NCBI GenBank assembly: GCA_963678705.1
Contig: CAVMBN010000183.1
Location: forward strand, 62,001-126,000
Direction: 5' to 3'
Length of the DNA: 64,000 bases
Source: Panorpa germanica
Lineage: Eukaryota; Arthropoda; Insecta; Mecoptera; Panorpidae
Position numbers and translations under genes: made by a program. Position 1 is the first letter of the stretch, and every line of letters begins with the position of its first letter. Below are positions 1 through 9,639 of the stretch, in pieces. Below the pieces are notes generated by a model. It ran no database searches. It was not told the origin of the DNA and saw only the letters and a program-made list of their open reading frames with translations.

Positions 1-1290
1 CAGCAGAAATGTAAAAAAGAAGTGGAACAAAGGACTATAACAACAAAAGAAACAACAGTCCAACTGTAAATAATGAAAGAATTAAAAATAACTTTGCAGT
101 GATAGAAACAGTGAGAGTATTTGCAGAAACATCTTTCGCTCAAGCCGCAATAATGAATATTGTGCGCGAATTAGAGCAGACAAACCAACCGGATCCACTG
201 ATGCGAAACTATGCAAATAATACTTAAAAATTTGATGGAATTGGACAGAAAAATGGAACATTATTCTATTAGAGTAGGTATAGCTGAATTAAGCATCAGA
301 AAAGCTGGAAAAAATCAGAGTAAATGAAGGCGATGATGCATTAAGAATAACTGAGTGGAACGCGAACGGACTGAAAAGATTTGTTTGAGTTAAAAATATT
401 TTTAAACGACCAAAGAGAATCATACGCAAAAATGAAAGGGTATGACATTTACCACACAATTCATCCGTAAGACAAAGCCAGAGGAGGATCTGCTGTGATA
501 ATTCGGGACAACAACTCACATCATGAATTTAAAAAATATGAAACCAAAGAAATTTTAACCACAACTATAAAAATAACAAGCAAAAACTATACAATAACAG
601 TAGCAGCAATATATTTTCCCCCACAACATTACTTGCAAATACCTGACTTACTGAAATTTCTGCAAACACTGTGTGAAAAATTTATAGTTGGTGTAGTTAT
701 TGCTAAACACACATTCTGGGATTCAAAAATTACAATATCAAAAAGCAAAGATCTACTTGAAGCAGTGAGAGAATACCAGTGTGTCTACTGTGCTACTGAT
801 AGAGGAAAGAAGTCTGACTTCTTTATACTGAAAAAAAATTCCACGAATTATATAATTATCGAAGATAAAGCGGATCTTTCTTAGGACCACTCACCATTAA
901 CTGTAACACTCAGTGAGAGAACTGTCAAGAAAAAGCAACCAGCCATGCTAGCAAATAAATGGACTAACTGGGGCAAATTTAGAGCAAAAATTAAAAATTA
1001 AATCGCATTAATTGTACTACTAAATAATTCGGACCAAATTGATGTCAAAGCGGGAAAATTAGTTATTGATATACAGCAAGTAGTATTAAGAAATACACCC
1101 CATATGAAAAGGAAAACGAAAAGCTAGAAGAAAGTTGCAGAGGACAAAAAACATTCAAGATAAAACAGAACTGAACAGAATTACACGTCAACTAACATAC
1201 TAAATTCAGGAAATAAAAAATGAATCCCTAAATCACTTTCTGAGTGAACTAACGCACCAAAAAGATTCATATTATTTACTCTGGAAGGTC
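1..1290 (+). pseudogene. Jockey-type LINE, ORF2 endonuclease region (decayed)
   Basis: Broken frames read as the end of ORF1 and then the apurinic-endonuclease-like domain of a Jockey-clade ORF2. Recognisable pieces are an N-terminal 'WNANGL' strand near 359-377, a 'GGSAVIIRDN' strand near 483-512, and an open 129-codon stretch at 495-884 covering the middle of the domain. 'DHSPLTVTLS' follows just after the stop at 882-884, and the post-endonuclease linker ('TNWGKFRAKI') is near 966-1000. Several stops are present. Homology fades near 1290, before any reverse transcriptase motif, so no RT was retained here. The rest of ORF1 is visible only in the right-arm partner, beyond 55496. Confidence 0.7.
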
Positions 1291-2516
1291 TAATTAATAA
1301 TTCAATCAAAATTGCTCAATCTAATTAAATATTAAATCAATTCTAATCAAAGGGTAAAACATTGATTCTTCCCAGCACGAATAAAATTCAACATCTTTTT
1401 TCACTCAGTTTGTAAAAAGAAAATCATCTTTTAAGAATTTTGAAACACCTTTAATAGCATCAAGCTTCATCATGCCTAGATGTCCTCACCCCGTTTTCTA
1501 ACATCATTACGAAGAAGTGGGTATAAAATAGTAAGAGACCCGAAATTTTCTATCAATTGGTTTGATGAGCTTTAACGTCGTAAGTATTAGTTATAAAGAG
1601 TGAATTAAATTAGTAACACTAAATTATTCTTGACAAACAGTAACAGCTAGAAATAATGAAAAAAAAAAATTAAACCTTGGGATATGTATTGAGACACTAA
1701 TTGTGAATATTTAAAAAAGCTAGAGAAAATATTGGGCAAAAATATTTACGAGCATAATAGATCGCTAGTGCCGGGGATTAATGAGAAGACTAATATTCAT
1801 ATTATAGATATAAATATGAAAACCATAGTATGTAAGTGCAGTAATAATTATTTAAATGAATTGCAGTAGTATTAAATTGGTAGTGCATTATAACAAGGTG
1901 GGGGAAGGGTGTCTAGGGGTCAATGAGCTAAGAGGCAATACAGAGTACTCCTGATAAAAGACAGAGCCTGTATGAGAAGGACGGTGCGGATTGTGAACCG
2001 TGGAGCTAAATATATATTATATCAGAATACTGTCGCTAAGAGTAAAACTCTTTGACTTATGATAAGCCGCTTTAGGCGACCCCTGCTGGGATATTATATC
2101 TTACATGAACTAAAATTCTCGGCGACTTAACATCTGAAGAGAAGGAAGGGTGAAGAAAGTACACTTAAAAAAATTTACACTTTCCTCTCTTCTCTTTAGA
2201 TGTTAGGTCTTACATATAACGACCATTTTTTATGAAAAATTCACATATAGCTAGAAACTGTACTTTGTAAAAATAACAGTACGCATTTCAATTTATTATT
2301 AAGTTAAAGAGTTCAATGAAAAGCCAAAAGTTAACGTAGATAATAAGTACACGGATTTCAATTCAAACACGAATATATACCAGAATATAACCCACTAGAG
2401 TTAATTTCACACACATACGAAAATTATATTGTTATCCCGTATCCTGCATTAGAGGAACATCACAATAAACAAAAAGCAACGAAAAGCACATGGGTAAATA
2501 TAAACATCATACAACA
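1291..2516. other. Noncoding stretch between Jockey fragment and gypsy gag
   Basis: No convincing coding signal in either strand. It is AT-rich, with an imperfect hairpin at 2129-2204. Its last few hundred bases probably include the leader, and perhaps part of the 5' LTR, of the decayed gypsy element whose gag starts at 2517, but I could not define LTR ends. Confidence 0.5.
2129..2204. repeat. Imperfect 76-bp hairpin
   Basis: The outer arms are AACATCTGAAGAGAAG on the left and CTTCTCTTTAGATGTT on the right, with a further AGAAAGT/ACTTTC pairing and an AT-rich loop. It is kept in the right arm at 53293-53368. It could be a tiny foldback element or a regulatory stem; no target duplication is clear. 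Confidence 0.55.
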
Positions 2517-3475
2517 TGGTTGACGCAACAATTATCGCACAAATGCAATAAATGCAGGAAAGAATAACAACAGAAGACGAACGTATACAAAGACAAAATA
2601 ATTTAATCAATAAACAACGTGAACCTTTGCGAGCATCACGAGATGACTCTCTACGATTTAATAATTCATATTTATATACAATTCAAAAAATTTGATGGTA
2701 CCCCAGCCAAACTCCCGGATTTTATAAGACAAGTAGAAATAATTCTAAGCCTATTCGCAGACAAAGATTTAATTTTACAAAACAGCATCACAGAAGTAAT
2801 TTTAATAAAACTAACATATCAAGCAGATACAGTACTCAGGGGAAAGGTATAAATTCCTGGGAAGAATTAAAGAAAATATTAATAGAAACCTTTGGAGATA
2901 ACAATGATATGTGAATCAGTCAACTTATACCAACTGGAAACAGAAACTCCTATTTATTACAATAATAGATGTTTAGAACACCAAGCAGCACTCTTAGCTC
3001 ACATACAACAAAACGAAATTGTAAAATCTGCCTTTCAAGCTAAAAAGAATTATACGTCAGTGTTATTTTAAAAAGATTTATAATAGGATGAAAAGAAAGT
3101 CTAGGAAAACAAATTCGAGTTTAATACTCTAAAATGTTAGAAGATGCATGGAAAATAGTATTATTTAAAGAAAACGTCATTCACAACAGACAACGTAATG
3201 CTAATATACATACTACGGTTAATAAAAACCAAATCGTGTACAAGAGCTCTACTCCACCAGTAAGACAAGAAATTTACCTTAAAACAAAAACCATTCGTTA
3301 ACCAGTTACGTCCGCAACAAACACAAACAATTCCACGTCTAACATCGCAAGCCACATACACAACAGATTCAACGGTCACCATCAATGAATCAAAATACTT
3401 GGTATTCCAAACCAAATTATCAAACCACACAACGACCAGTAAAACAACAATACAATTTTTTCTTTAGTATATTCC
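2517..3475 (+). pseudogene. Decayed Ty3/gypsy gag
   Basis: Starting from an ATG at 2517, broken frames match the capsid region of gypsy-family Gag. The clearest part is 2619-2852 ('KKFDGTPAKLPDFIRQVEII'), followed in another frame by 'NSWEELKKILIETFGDNND' near 2850-2912. Asn/Gln/Thr-rich Gag C-terminal sequence runs to about 3475. The same architecture (FDG, then 'WDDLKDLLITHFG') is seen in the better-preserved provirus at 60345. Gag breaks off where ebony-like sequence begins; compatible Gag-PR sequence resumes near 9640 in the same orientation, so the two are probably halves of one element. Confidence 0.65.
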
Positions 3476-3805
3476 AAACACTTTATTGTTCCAAAACAAA
3501 ATTTATACATCTAAAATATTTCTTAAAACTAAATTATAATTATATATACAATATGAACGTTTTCATAACGCTTCCACGAAACAATAGCTCTTCCGAATGG
3601 TTTGCTGCCATCAAGAGTTGTGTACAGATTCACGTGGTAGTTCTGTCACCACTGTTTAACCATAGACATCCGTGCCACGTTGTTGTGTTAACGGGCTTGT
3701 GTTTGTTGTAAAGATTCTTGCAAATGTCTAACTTATGTTTCATCTCTGGCGTCATAGTTTAGTGCTACGCCTATTGTGACGTCATTTTGATCCTTAACTA
3801 CGAAG

Positions 3806-5739
3806 AAAGGATTACTGACAGCGATGAACAAGATATGGAAAGGAGGAAACCTGCCGGACAGCTGGAGAGAAGGGGTAATAACGCCGATATATAAAAAGGG
3901 AAATAGACATGAAGCCAAAAATTACAGGGGTATCACACTACTGAACACAGGGTACAGGATTTATGCAGGGATTGTTAGAGAAAGACTGGAAGAAGAGGTA
4001 AAAGTAAAAGAGATACTTCCCGAGACACAAGCAGGCTTTAGAAAGGGACGAGGGACTTTAGACAATATATACGCACTGAACCATTTAGTTGAAAAAGAGC
4101 TAAGTGAAAAAGGAGGACAGATATATGCAATGTTCATCGACCTTAAAGCGGCGTTTGACATGGTCGACAGACAGAAATTGTGGAAGTACATGAGAAAGAA
4201 AAAAATAGATGAGGACATAATGAAATGTATTGAAGAAATTTACGAAGAAACAAGAATGAGAATAAGAGTTGGGGGTGAAGAATCAGAAGAATTCTGGACA
4301 GACAAGGGGTTGAGGCAAGGTTGTCCTCTGAGCCCCATTTTATTTGCGATATATACAGCAGACTTGGAGGGGGTAATGGAAAGAGGACAAGACGGGGGGG
4401 TGCTAATAGGAAGGCACTACAAGATATGGACTTTAGCATACGCTGACGATATAGTCCTGTTGGCAAAAAGGGAAGGAGAGCTGCAGGAGATGGCACACCG
4501 GCTAGGGAGGTATATAGACAGGAAAGGACTAGAGTTAAACGTGGAAAAGACAAAAATTATGGTATTTAAAAAAGGGGGTGGAAAAAGGAGACTTAAAAGG
4601 TGGAAATACAAGACAAAGGACATTGAGGAAGTTGAAGAATTTAAATATCTGGGCTACACTTTTAAAAAGAATAATGGAGAAGAGGCGCATATAAGGGAGG
4701 TGGCAAAGAAGGCAGAGCAAGCAATGCGACGGGTATGGGGACTAGGGGAAAAGGTATTTGGGGGGGACATACAAAAGAGAATATGGATATACGAGAGACT
4801 GATAGCCAGTATGATGTCGTATGGAGCAGAGGTTTGGGGGTGGAAGGAACAAGAAAAGTTGGAAAGAATACAGGTAAGATATATGAAATGGGTTCTAGGG
4901 CTGGACAGGTGCACGCCAGGATACATGGTGATGGAGGAGCTAAAGAGGGACAAGATAAGAATTAAAACAGGGGAAAGAGCGGTAAAATACGAGGAGAAAT
5001 TGAACAGAGCGGAAAGCAAAATCTTAAAGAAAATAAGAGAGGATTACATAAAGAATGGGGGGAAAGGAGGTCCAAAAAAGAGAAAAGAATACTTTGAAAG
5101 GAATGGAATGGCGATCGAGGAGGCAGAGAGGAGAAGAGAAGGTGGCGCAAGTGTGGCAGAGGAGCTAAGGAGAAGGGATAAGGAGACACAACAGCAGGAG
5201 AGAATGGGAAAAATAGAAAAAAGTAACTACAATAAAAGATATAAGAGGTTATGGGAAAATAATGTGCCTCAGTACCTTATAGAAAAGGACATAAAACACA
5301 TAAGAAGAACAGCAAGGTTTAGATTGGGAAATGAGGAAAAAGGAAACAGATACTGGGAAAAGAGTGAGGAAAGAAAGTGTAGAATGTGTGGAGCGGAGGA
5401 CGAAACACTGGAGCACATTAAGTTTGAGTGTAAGGAAAAAGTAGCAAGCGAAAGGAATATTGGACAGCTATTAAAGGGAGGCAGTGAAGGAAAGAGGTGG
5501 ATGGCGGAAATAGTAAGAAGAAAAGGAAAACAGGAGAATAAATAATCTGGTGGAGAATAATAGAGAGGGTCAAAAGAAGAAGAAGCAGAAAGCACTTTTG
5601 GAAGTAGTAAAAGTCGAGAAGATTTTAAGTTTATTTTAAGTTTAGTTTTTAAGTTTGGAATGTATATAGGAATGAAATGTATTAGAAATATAATACTGTA
5701 GATTGTAAAGCCGAAAGGCATACACAATTAATATATAAA
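3806..5739 (+). mobile_element. 5'-truncated LINE with target-site duplication
   Basis: About 1.93 kb inserted into the ebony-like pseudogene. The 11-bp TAACTACGAAG flanks both ends (3795-3805 and 5740-5750) and occurs once at the empty site in the right arm (51717-51727 region, reverse strand). The element starts inside ORF2, just upstream of the RT domain. It ends with a 3' UTR carrying the family signature 'GTAAAGCCGAAAGGC' (about 5705-5719) and an AT-rich tail, which fits target-primed reverse transcription with 5' truncation. It is absent from the right arm, so insertion came after the duplication. Confidence 0.93.
3824..5545 (+). CDS. LINE ORF2 C-terminal part: reverse transcriptase
   Basis: An uninterrupted 573-codon frame and the best-preserved coding sequence of this LINE family here. 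It carries the non-LTR RT motifs in order: 'LPDSWREGVITPIYKKGN' (residues 10-27), 'FIDLKAAFD' (104-112, first catalytic Asp), 'GLRQGCPLSPILF' (162-174), and 'LAYADDIVLL' with catalytic YADD (206-209). Near the C-terminus is a CCHC-type finger (C519, C522, H531, C536), as is usual in I/R1/Jockey-group ORF2 proteins. The endonuclease is missing because of 5' truncation, and the ATG at 3824 is internal, since the frame is open back to the insertion point. Enzymatic motifs are complete, but the copy is dead-on-arrival for mobility. Confidence 0.9.
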   Translation: MNKIWKGGNLPDSWREGVITPIYKKGNRHEAKNYRGITLLNTGYRIYAGIVRERLEEEVKVKEILPETQAGFRKGRGTLDNIYALNHLVEKELSEKGGQIYAMFIDLKAAFDMVDRQKLWKYMRKKKIDEDIMKCIEEIYEETRMRIRVGGEESEEFWTDKGLRQGCPLSPILFAIYTADLEGVMERGQDGGVLIGRHYKIWTLAYADDIVLLAKREGELQEMAHRLGRYIDRKGLELNVEKTKIMVFKKGGGKRRLKRWKYKTKDIEEVEEFKYLGYTFKKNNGEEAHIREVAKKAEQAMRRVWGLGEKVFGGDIQKRIWIYERLIASMMSYGAEVWGWKEQEKLERIQVRYMKWVLGLDRCTPGYMVMEELKRDKIRIKTGERAVKYEEKLNRAESKILKKIREDYIKNGGKGGPKKRKEYFERNGMAIEEAERRREGGASVAEELRRRDKETQQQERMGKIEKSNYNKRYKRLWENNVPQYLIEKDIKHIRRTARFRLGNEEKGNRYWEKSEERKCRMCGAEDETLEHIKFECKEKVASERNIGQLLKGGSEGKRWMAEIVRRKGKQENK

Positions 5740-6310
5740 TAACTACGAAGCTGAATGTTTTTTTATTTAAAGTTTTCTTAATTCTTTTTTTGCCATTGCT
5801 AATGCTTACCATTCCATACGACTCTTCCTTGTATTTATCATGTAGAAATTCACTAGCATAAGCAGATGTTAGTTTTGTATCCAACATGAGTGACTTTTCG
5901 TCTGTTGTCAGTCTTTCGAGAAATTTTTCTAAATCATTGGAAGTAATAAAAGTTGTAATTCCAATGAAGTAGCCTTGTTCCCTCAGTTGTGTTACAGTGA
6001 CAATGGAATTCTTTGTATTGCTTTCGCATGTGAAGAATGTGATGTAACCCACGACCTCTGTGCTGCTATAAAAATTACAAAATATATAATTCTCTGAAGA
6101 AAAATAATTAAAGAATTCTTGTGCTAATGACACTGCTAGTGGTTCCTTATAGCAGACCCAAATTCTGAGAGATTTTAAGGCAGATTGGTTCTTTGCTACT
6201 GCAAAATGTTCAGCAGTATCTTTTGAATTTCCCGTGCTTCCGAAAGTATATAAAACAATAGCTAAATCATCTACAGATGATTTACCTATTGTTTTACATA
6301 CTTCTATGTC

Positions 6311-6334
6311 TATGCCATGCTAGAGCATGGCATA
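6311..6334. repeat. 24-bp palindrome
   Basis: Two 11-bp perfect inverted arms (TATGCCATGCT / AGCATGGCATA) surround a 2-bp centre. The same palindrome is at 51127-51150 in the right arm. It sits in the ebony-like pseudogene just before the AMP-binding signature and may mark a deletion joint. Confidence 0.8.
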
Positions 6335-7228
6335 AGACATTCTCCTTGTGGTAAAAGTTGCTTATACGATATACAGTGTGTTTCTTTAAATGGTAACATC
6401 GTTTTCATCATATATAATGACAGCTGGTTGTGATTCTGTTAATATGTGTTTAACTCTTCCTGAAGGAAAGCTTGGATCAAGAAGAAGATAAGCGGCACCT
6501 GATTTCCAAATCATTAGAAGCGCAGTCACCATGTCGGTTAGCAGGAATCTCTTTGCTTCTTATTATGCTTAGTATCCATCTGACTAAATTATTAGTTTTA
6601 GAATTAAGTTAACCGTATGTGGTTTTCTTTAGTTTGTTTGCATCGTTAAATATCAATGAAACTTTTTCCGAGTTATTCACAGCAACATCTTCCAGCATCC
6701 TGTGCATCAATGTTAACTGTTGCTTTTTTTTCTGTTCTCCTTTTAAAATGGATAAGTTGATTAATGACCCCATATTCACTCGAACTTATTTAATGCGCCA
6801 TATTAGATCACTGCTTCAATTTGCATCAGATTCAGACGAAATGTACGATTATCGTATCTGTAAACTCAAAATTCTGAACAGCGGATCGAAATCTTTAATT
6901 GTTGTTGGTAGGCAGCATCCATCTTCTTTACATCTGGTATCTGTAGCTTCTAAATTGTTTTATCTTTTCCATCTAATCCTTTTTCAATCATTTTCATTTG
7001 TTTCTTTGGTAGGTTGCTGTTTCTTTTCCCATACTATTACCATTTTGGATGCGTTTAAATTATTTAAGCTATCTTCAATCTCAGAATTTGCCAAACTACC
7101 TTCACTTGATGATGATTCTACAATTTTTCTCTTATATTCCTTATGTGCTGCAAGAATTTTGTACAAATTCTCATTATTATTTACAATCACAAAAGTATCA
7201 TCATTAATAGTTGTTGAATGATGATGAC

Positions 7229-8921
7229 AGACAGAAATTTTGGAAGTACATGAGAATGAAAAAAATAGATGAGGATATAGTGGAATGTATTAAAGAAATT
7301 TACAAAGAAACAAGAATGAGAATAAGAGTTGGGGGTGAAGAATCAGAAGAATTCTGGACAGACAAGGGGTTGAGGCAAGGTTGTCCTCTGAGCCCCATTT
7401 TATTTGCGATATATACAGCAGACTTAGAGGTGGTAATGGAAAGAGAACAAGACGGGGGGGGTGCTAATAGGAAGACACTACAAGATATGGACTTTAGCAT
7501 ACGCTAACGATATAGTCCTGTTGGCAAAAAGGGAAGGAGAGCTGCAGGAGATGGCACATCGGCTAGGGAGATATATAGACAGGAAAGGATTAGAGTTAAA
7601 TGTGGAAAAGACAAAAATTATGGTATTTAAAAAAGAGGGAGGAAAGAGAAGACATAAAAGGTGGAAATACAAGACAGAGGACATAGAGGAAGTAGAAGAA
7701 TTTAAATATCTGGGCTACACTTTTAAAAGGAACAATGGAGAAGAGGCTCAGATAAGGGAAGTAGCAAAGAAGGCGGAGCTAGCAATACGACGGGTATGAG
7801 GACTAGGGGAAAAGGTATTTGGGGGGGGACATACAAAAGAGAATATGGATGTATGACAGACTGATAGCCAGTATGATGTTGTATGGAGCAGAGGTTTGGG
7901 GGTGGAAGGAACAAGAAAAGTTGGAAAAAATACAGTTGAGATATATTAAATGGTTACTAGGGCTGGACAGGTGCACGCTAGGATACATGGTTATGGAGGA
8001 TACGAATTAAAACAGGGGAAAGAGCAGTAAAATACAAGGAGAAATTGACCAGGGCGGAAAGCAAAATTTAAAGGAAAATAAGAGAGGACAGCATAAAGAA
8101 GGGGGGGGGAGGGAGGAGGTCCAAAAAAGAGAAAGGAGTACTTTGAAAGTAATGGAATGGCGATCGAGGAGGCAGAGAGGAGAAGAGAAGGAGGCGCAAG
8201 TGTGGAAGAGGAGCTAAGGAGAAGGGATAGGGAGGTACAACAGCAGGAGAGAATGGGAAAAATAGAAAAAAGTAACTACAATAAAAGATATAAAAGGTTA
8301 TGGGAAAATAATGTGCCTTAGTACCTTATAGAAAAAGACATAAAACACATAAGAAGAACAGCAAGGTTTAGATTGGGAAATGAGGAAAAAGGAAACGGAT
8401 ACTGGGAAAAGAGTGAGGAAAGAAAGTGTAGAGTGTGCGAAGCGCAGGACGAATCACTGGAGCACATTAAGTTTGAGTGTAAGGAAAAAGTAGCGAGCGA
8501 AAGGAATATTGGCCAGCTATTAAAGGGAGGCAGTGAAGGAAAGAGGTGGATGGCGGAAATAGTAAGTAGGAAAGAAAAAACAGGAGAATAAGTGGGCTGG
8601 TGGCTGGGTTGCGCAGGGAACAGGGGGAGAGGGGAGGTACTGGGAGAGGCGGTGAAGGGAGGCAGGAGAGAGAAGGAAGTGGTGAGGAAACAGTTGGGCT
8701 TCGGCCCAGAAAGATAGACATGGGAATGGACCAGTGCAGAGGGAGGACTGGGGAAGGTGAGGAAGGGGGGTCGAGAGAGGAGGAATCGGAAGGTGCTTTT
8801 GGAGATAGGAAGGTCTGGAATAATGTAAAATTTAGTTTTAAGTTGAAGTATATGAAATGTATTAAGAATGTAGATTGTAAAGCCGAAAGGCGAACAATAA
8901 AAAATTAATAATAATAATAAT
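7229..8921 (+). mobile_element. LINE 'B', decayed copy
   Basis: Same family as the LINE at 3806: homology begins at the 'DRQKLWKYM' region of RT and runs through the 3' UTR ('GTAAAGCCGAAAGGC') to a TAA-repeat tail at about 8902-8921. The frame is broken repeatedly; a base insertion around 7460 shifts frame before the active site. The active-site box reads YAND rather than YADD. A stop is at 7797-7799 and a deletion of about 17 bp lies near 8000. It forms one flank of the tandem unit and holds the B-side recombination segment (7938-7959). Confidence 0.9.
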
Positions 8922-9432
8922 TTTATTCGCACTGTTTGCTTTTGTTTCATTTTGCGTATTTTTTTGCATAAACGGTGGAAAAAGGGTGAAATGCGATGGG
9001 ATTTTTTTCTTCAAAATCATCTCTATTGATCTTGTTCCATTATACACTGGAAAAGGCATGTCTTTACCCCATGTTTCTTTCTTGATATCAATATGCGTAC
9101 CATAATCTAGTAGTGCATTTTGAAGCGCTATATCATAAATTTCATATTTTATATTGTGCATTCTTACTATTGTAAATTTATCTGCTCTTCCTATATGCAC
9201 ATTATAACTATTTTTATCAATACCTAAATTATTTTCCTATTGGTCATTTCAATAATATCATCAATTAATAAATATTCTTCAATTTTTACTAGCATCTTGT
9301 TTCCATTAATTTGAATTGCCATAAGATCAACAACCGATAATTTCAAATAATTTTTAAAAAATAAATGTATTCCATTAATTTGAATTGCCATAACATCATC
9401 AACCGATAATTTCAAATAATTTGTCAAAAATA
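8922..9432 (-). pseudogene. LINE ORF1 (RNA-binding Gag-like) fragment
   Basis: On the minus strand, two adjoining frames (9224-9427 and 8922-9200) read 'KLSVDDVMAIQING', then 'HIGRADKFTIVRMHNIKYEI', then 'LLDYGTHIDIKKETWGKDM', then 'NGTRSIEMILKKKIPSHFT'. This layout resembles the RNA-recognition-like domain of arthropod LINE ORF1 proteins. A 69-bp direct duplication interrupts the first part (two copies here). The second frame reads through into the LINE B tail, so it has been cut by that insertion. Confidence 0.5.
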
Positions 9433-9639
9433 AATGTATTCAGTTAATGTCATTTTATAAGTCACTTCGACGAAGTCTACACTTAAAGTATTTTTCCTAT
9501 TATTATTTTCCTTTTTTTTTATTCAAATCAATTTCTAACTCTTTCTTAATAATTTATGATATTTTATTAAAATAATATAAACTATTAAATATTTTTGAAA
9601 TGTACTAACTTTTTCATGCGTAGAAAGCAAGTTTATTCA

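Larger units (their letters stand above)
3669..7228 (-). pseudogene. Ebony-like pseudogene, left copy, split by a LINE
   Basis: This copy matches 50233-51828 on the opposite strand. It shows pieces of an adenylation (AMP-binding) domain of the ebony/NRPS-like type followed by an acyltransferase-like C-terminus (see the right copy for motifs). The 166-codon C-terminal frame that is open in the right copy is cut here after 'KKTFSFVV' by the LINE at 3806-5739; the last residues resume at 3669-3794. A 24-bp palindrome sits at 6311-6334. The ebony assignment rests on motif order and is moderately secure; another acyl-CoA-synthetase-like protein is possible. Confidence 0.5.

Noticed and set aside
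4143-4553. Minus-strand frames across the LINE at 3806-5739
   Set aside because: They lie opposite a 573-codon RT frame with complete motifs and are antisense shadows.
6619-7221. 200-codon frame, also at 50240-50842
   Set aside because: Antisense to the ebony-like adenylation-domain start. The opposite strand carries the recognisable protein motifs.
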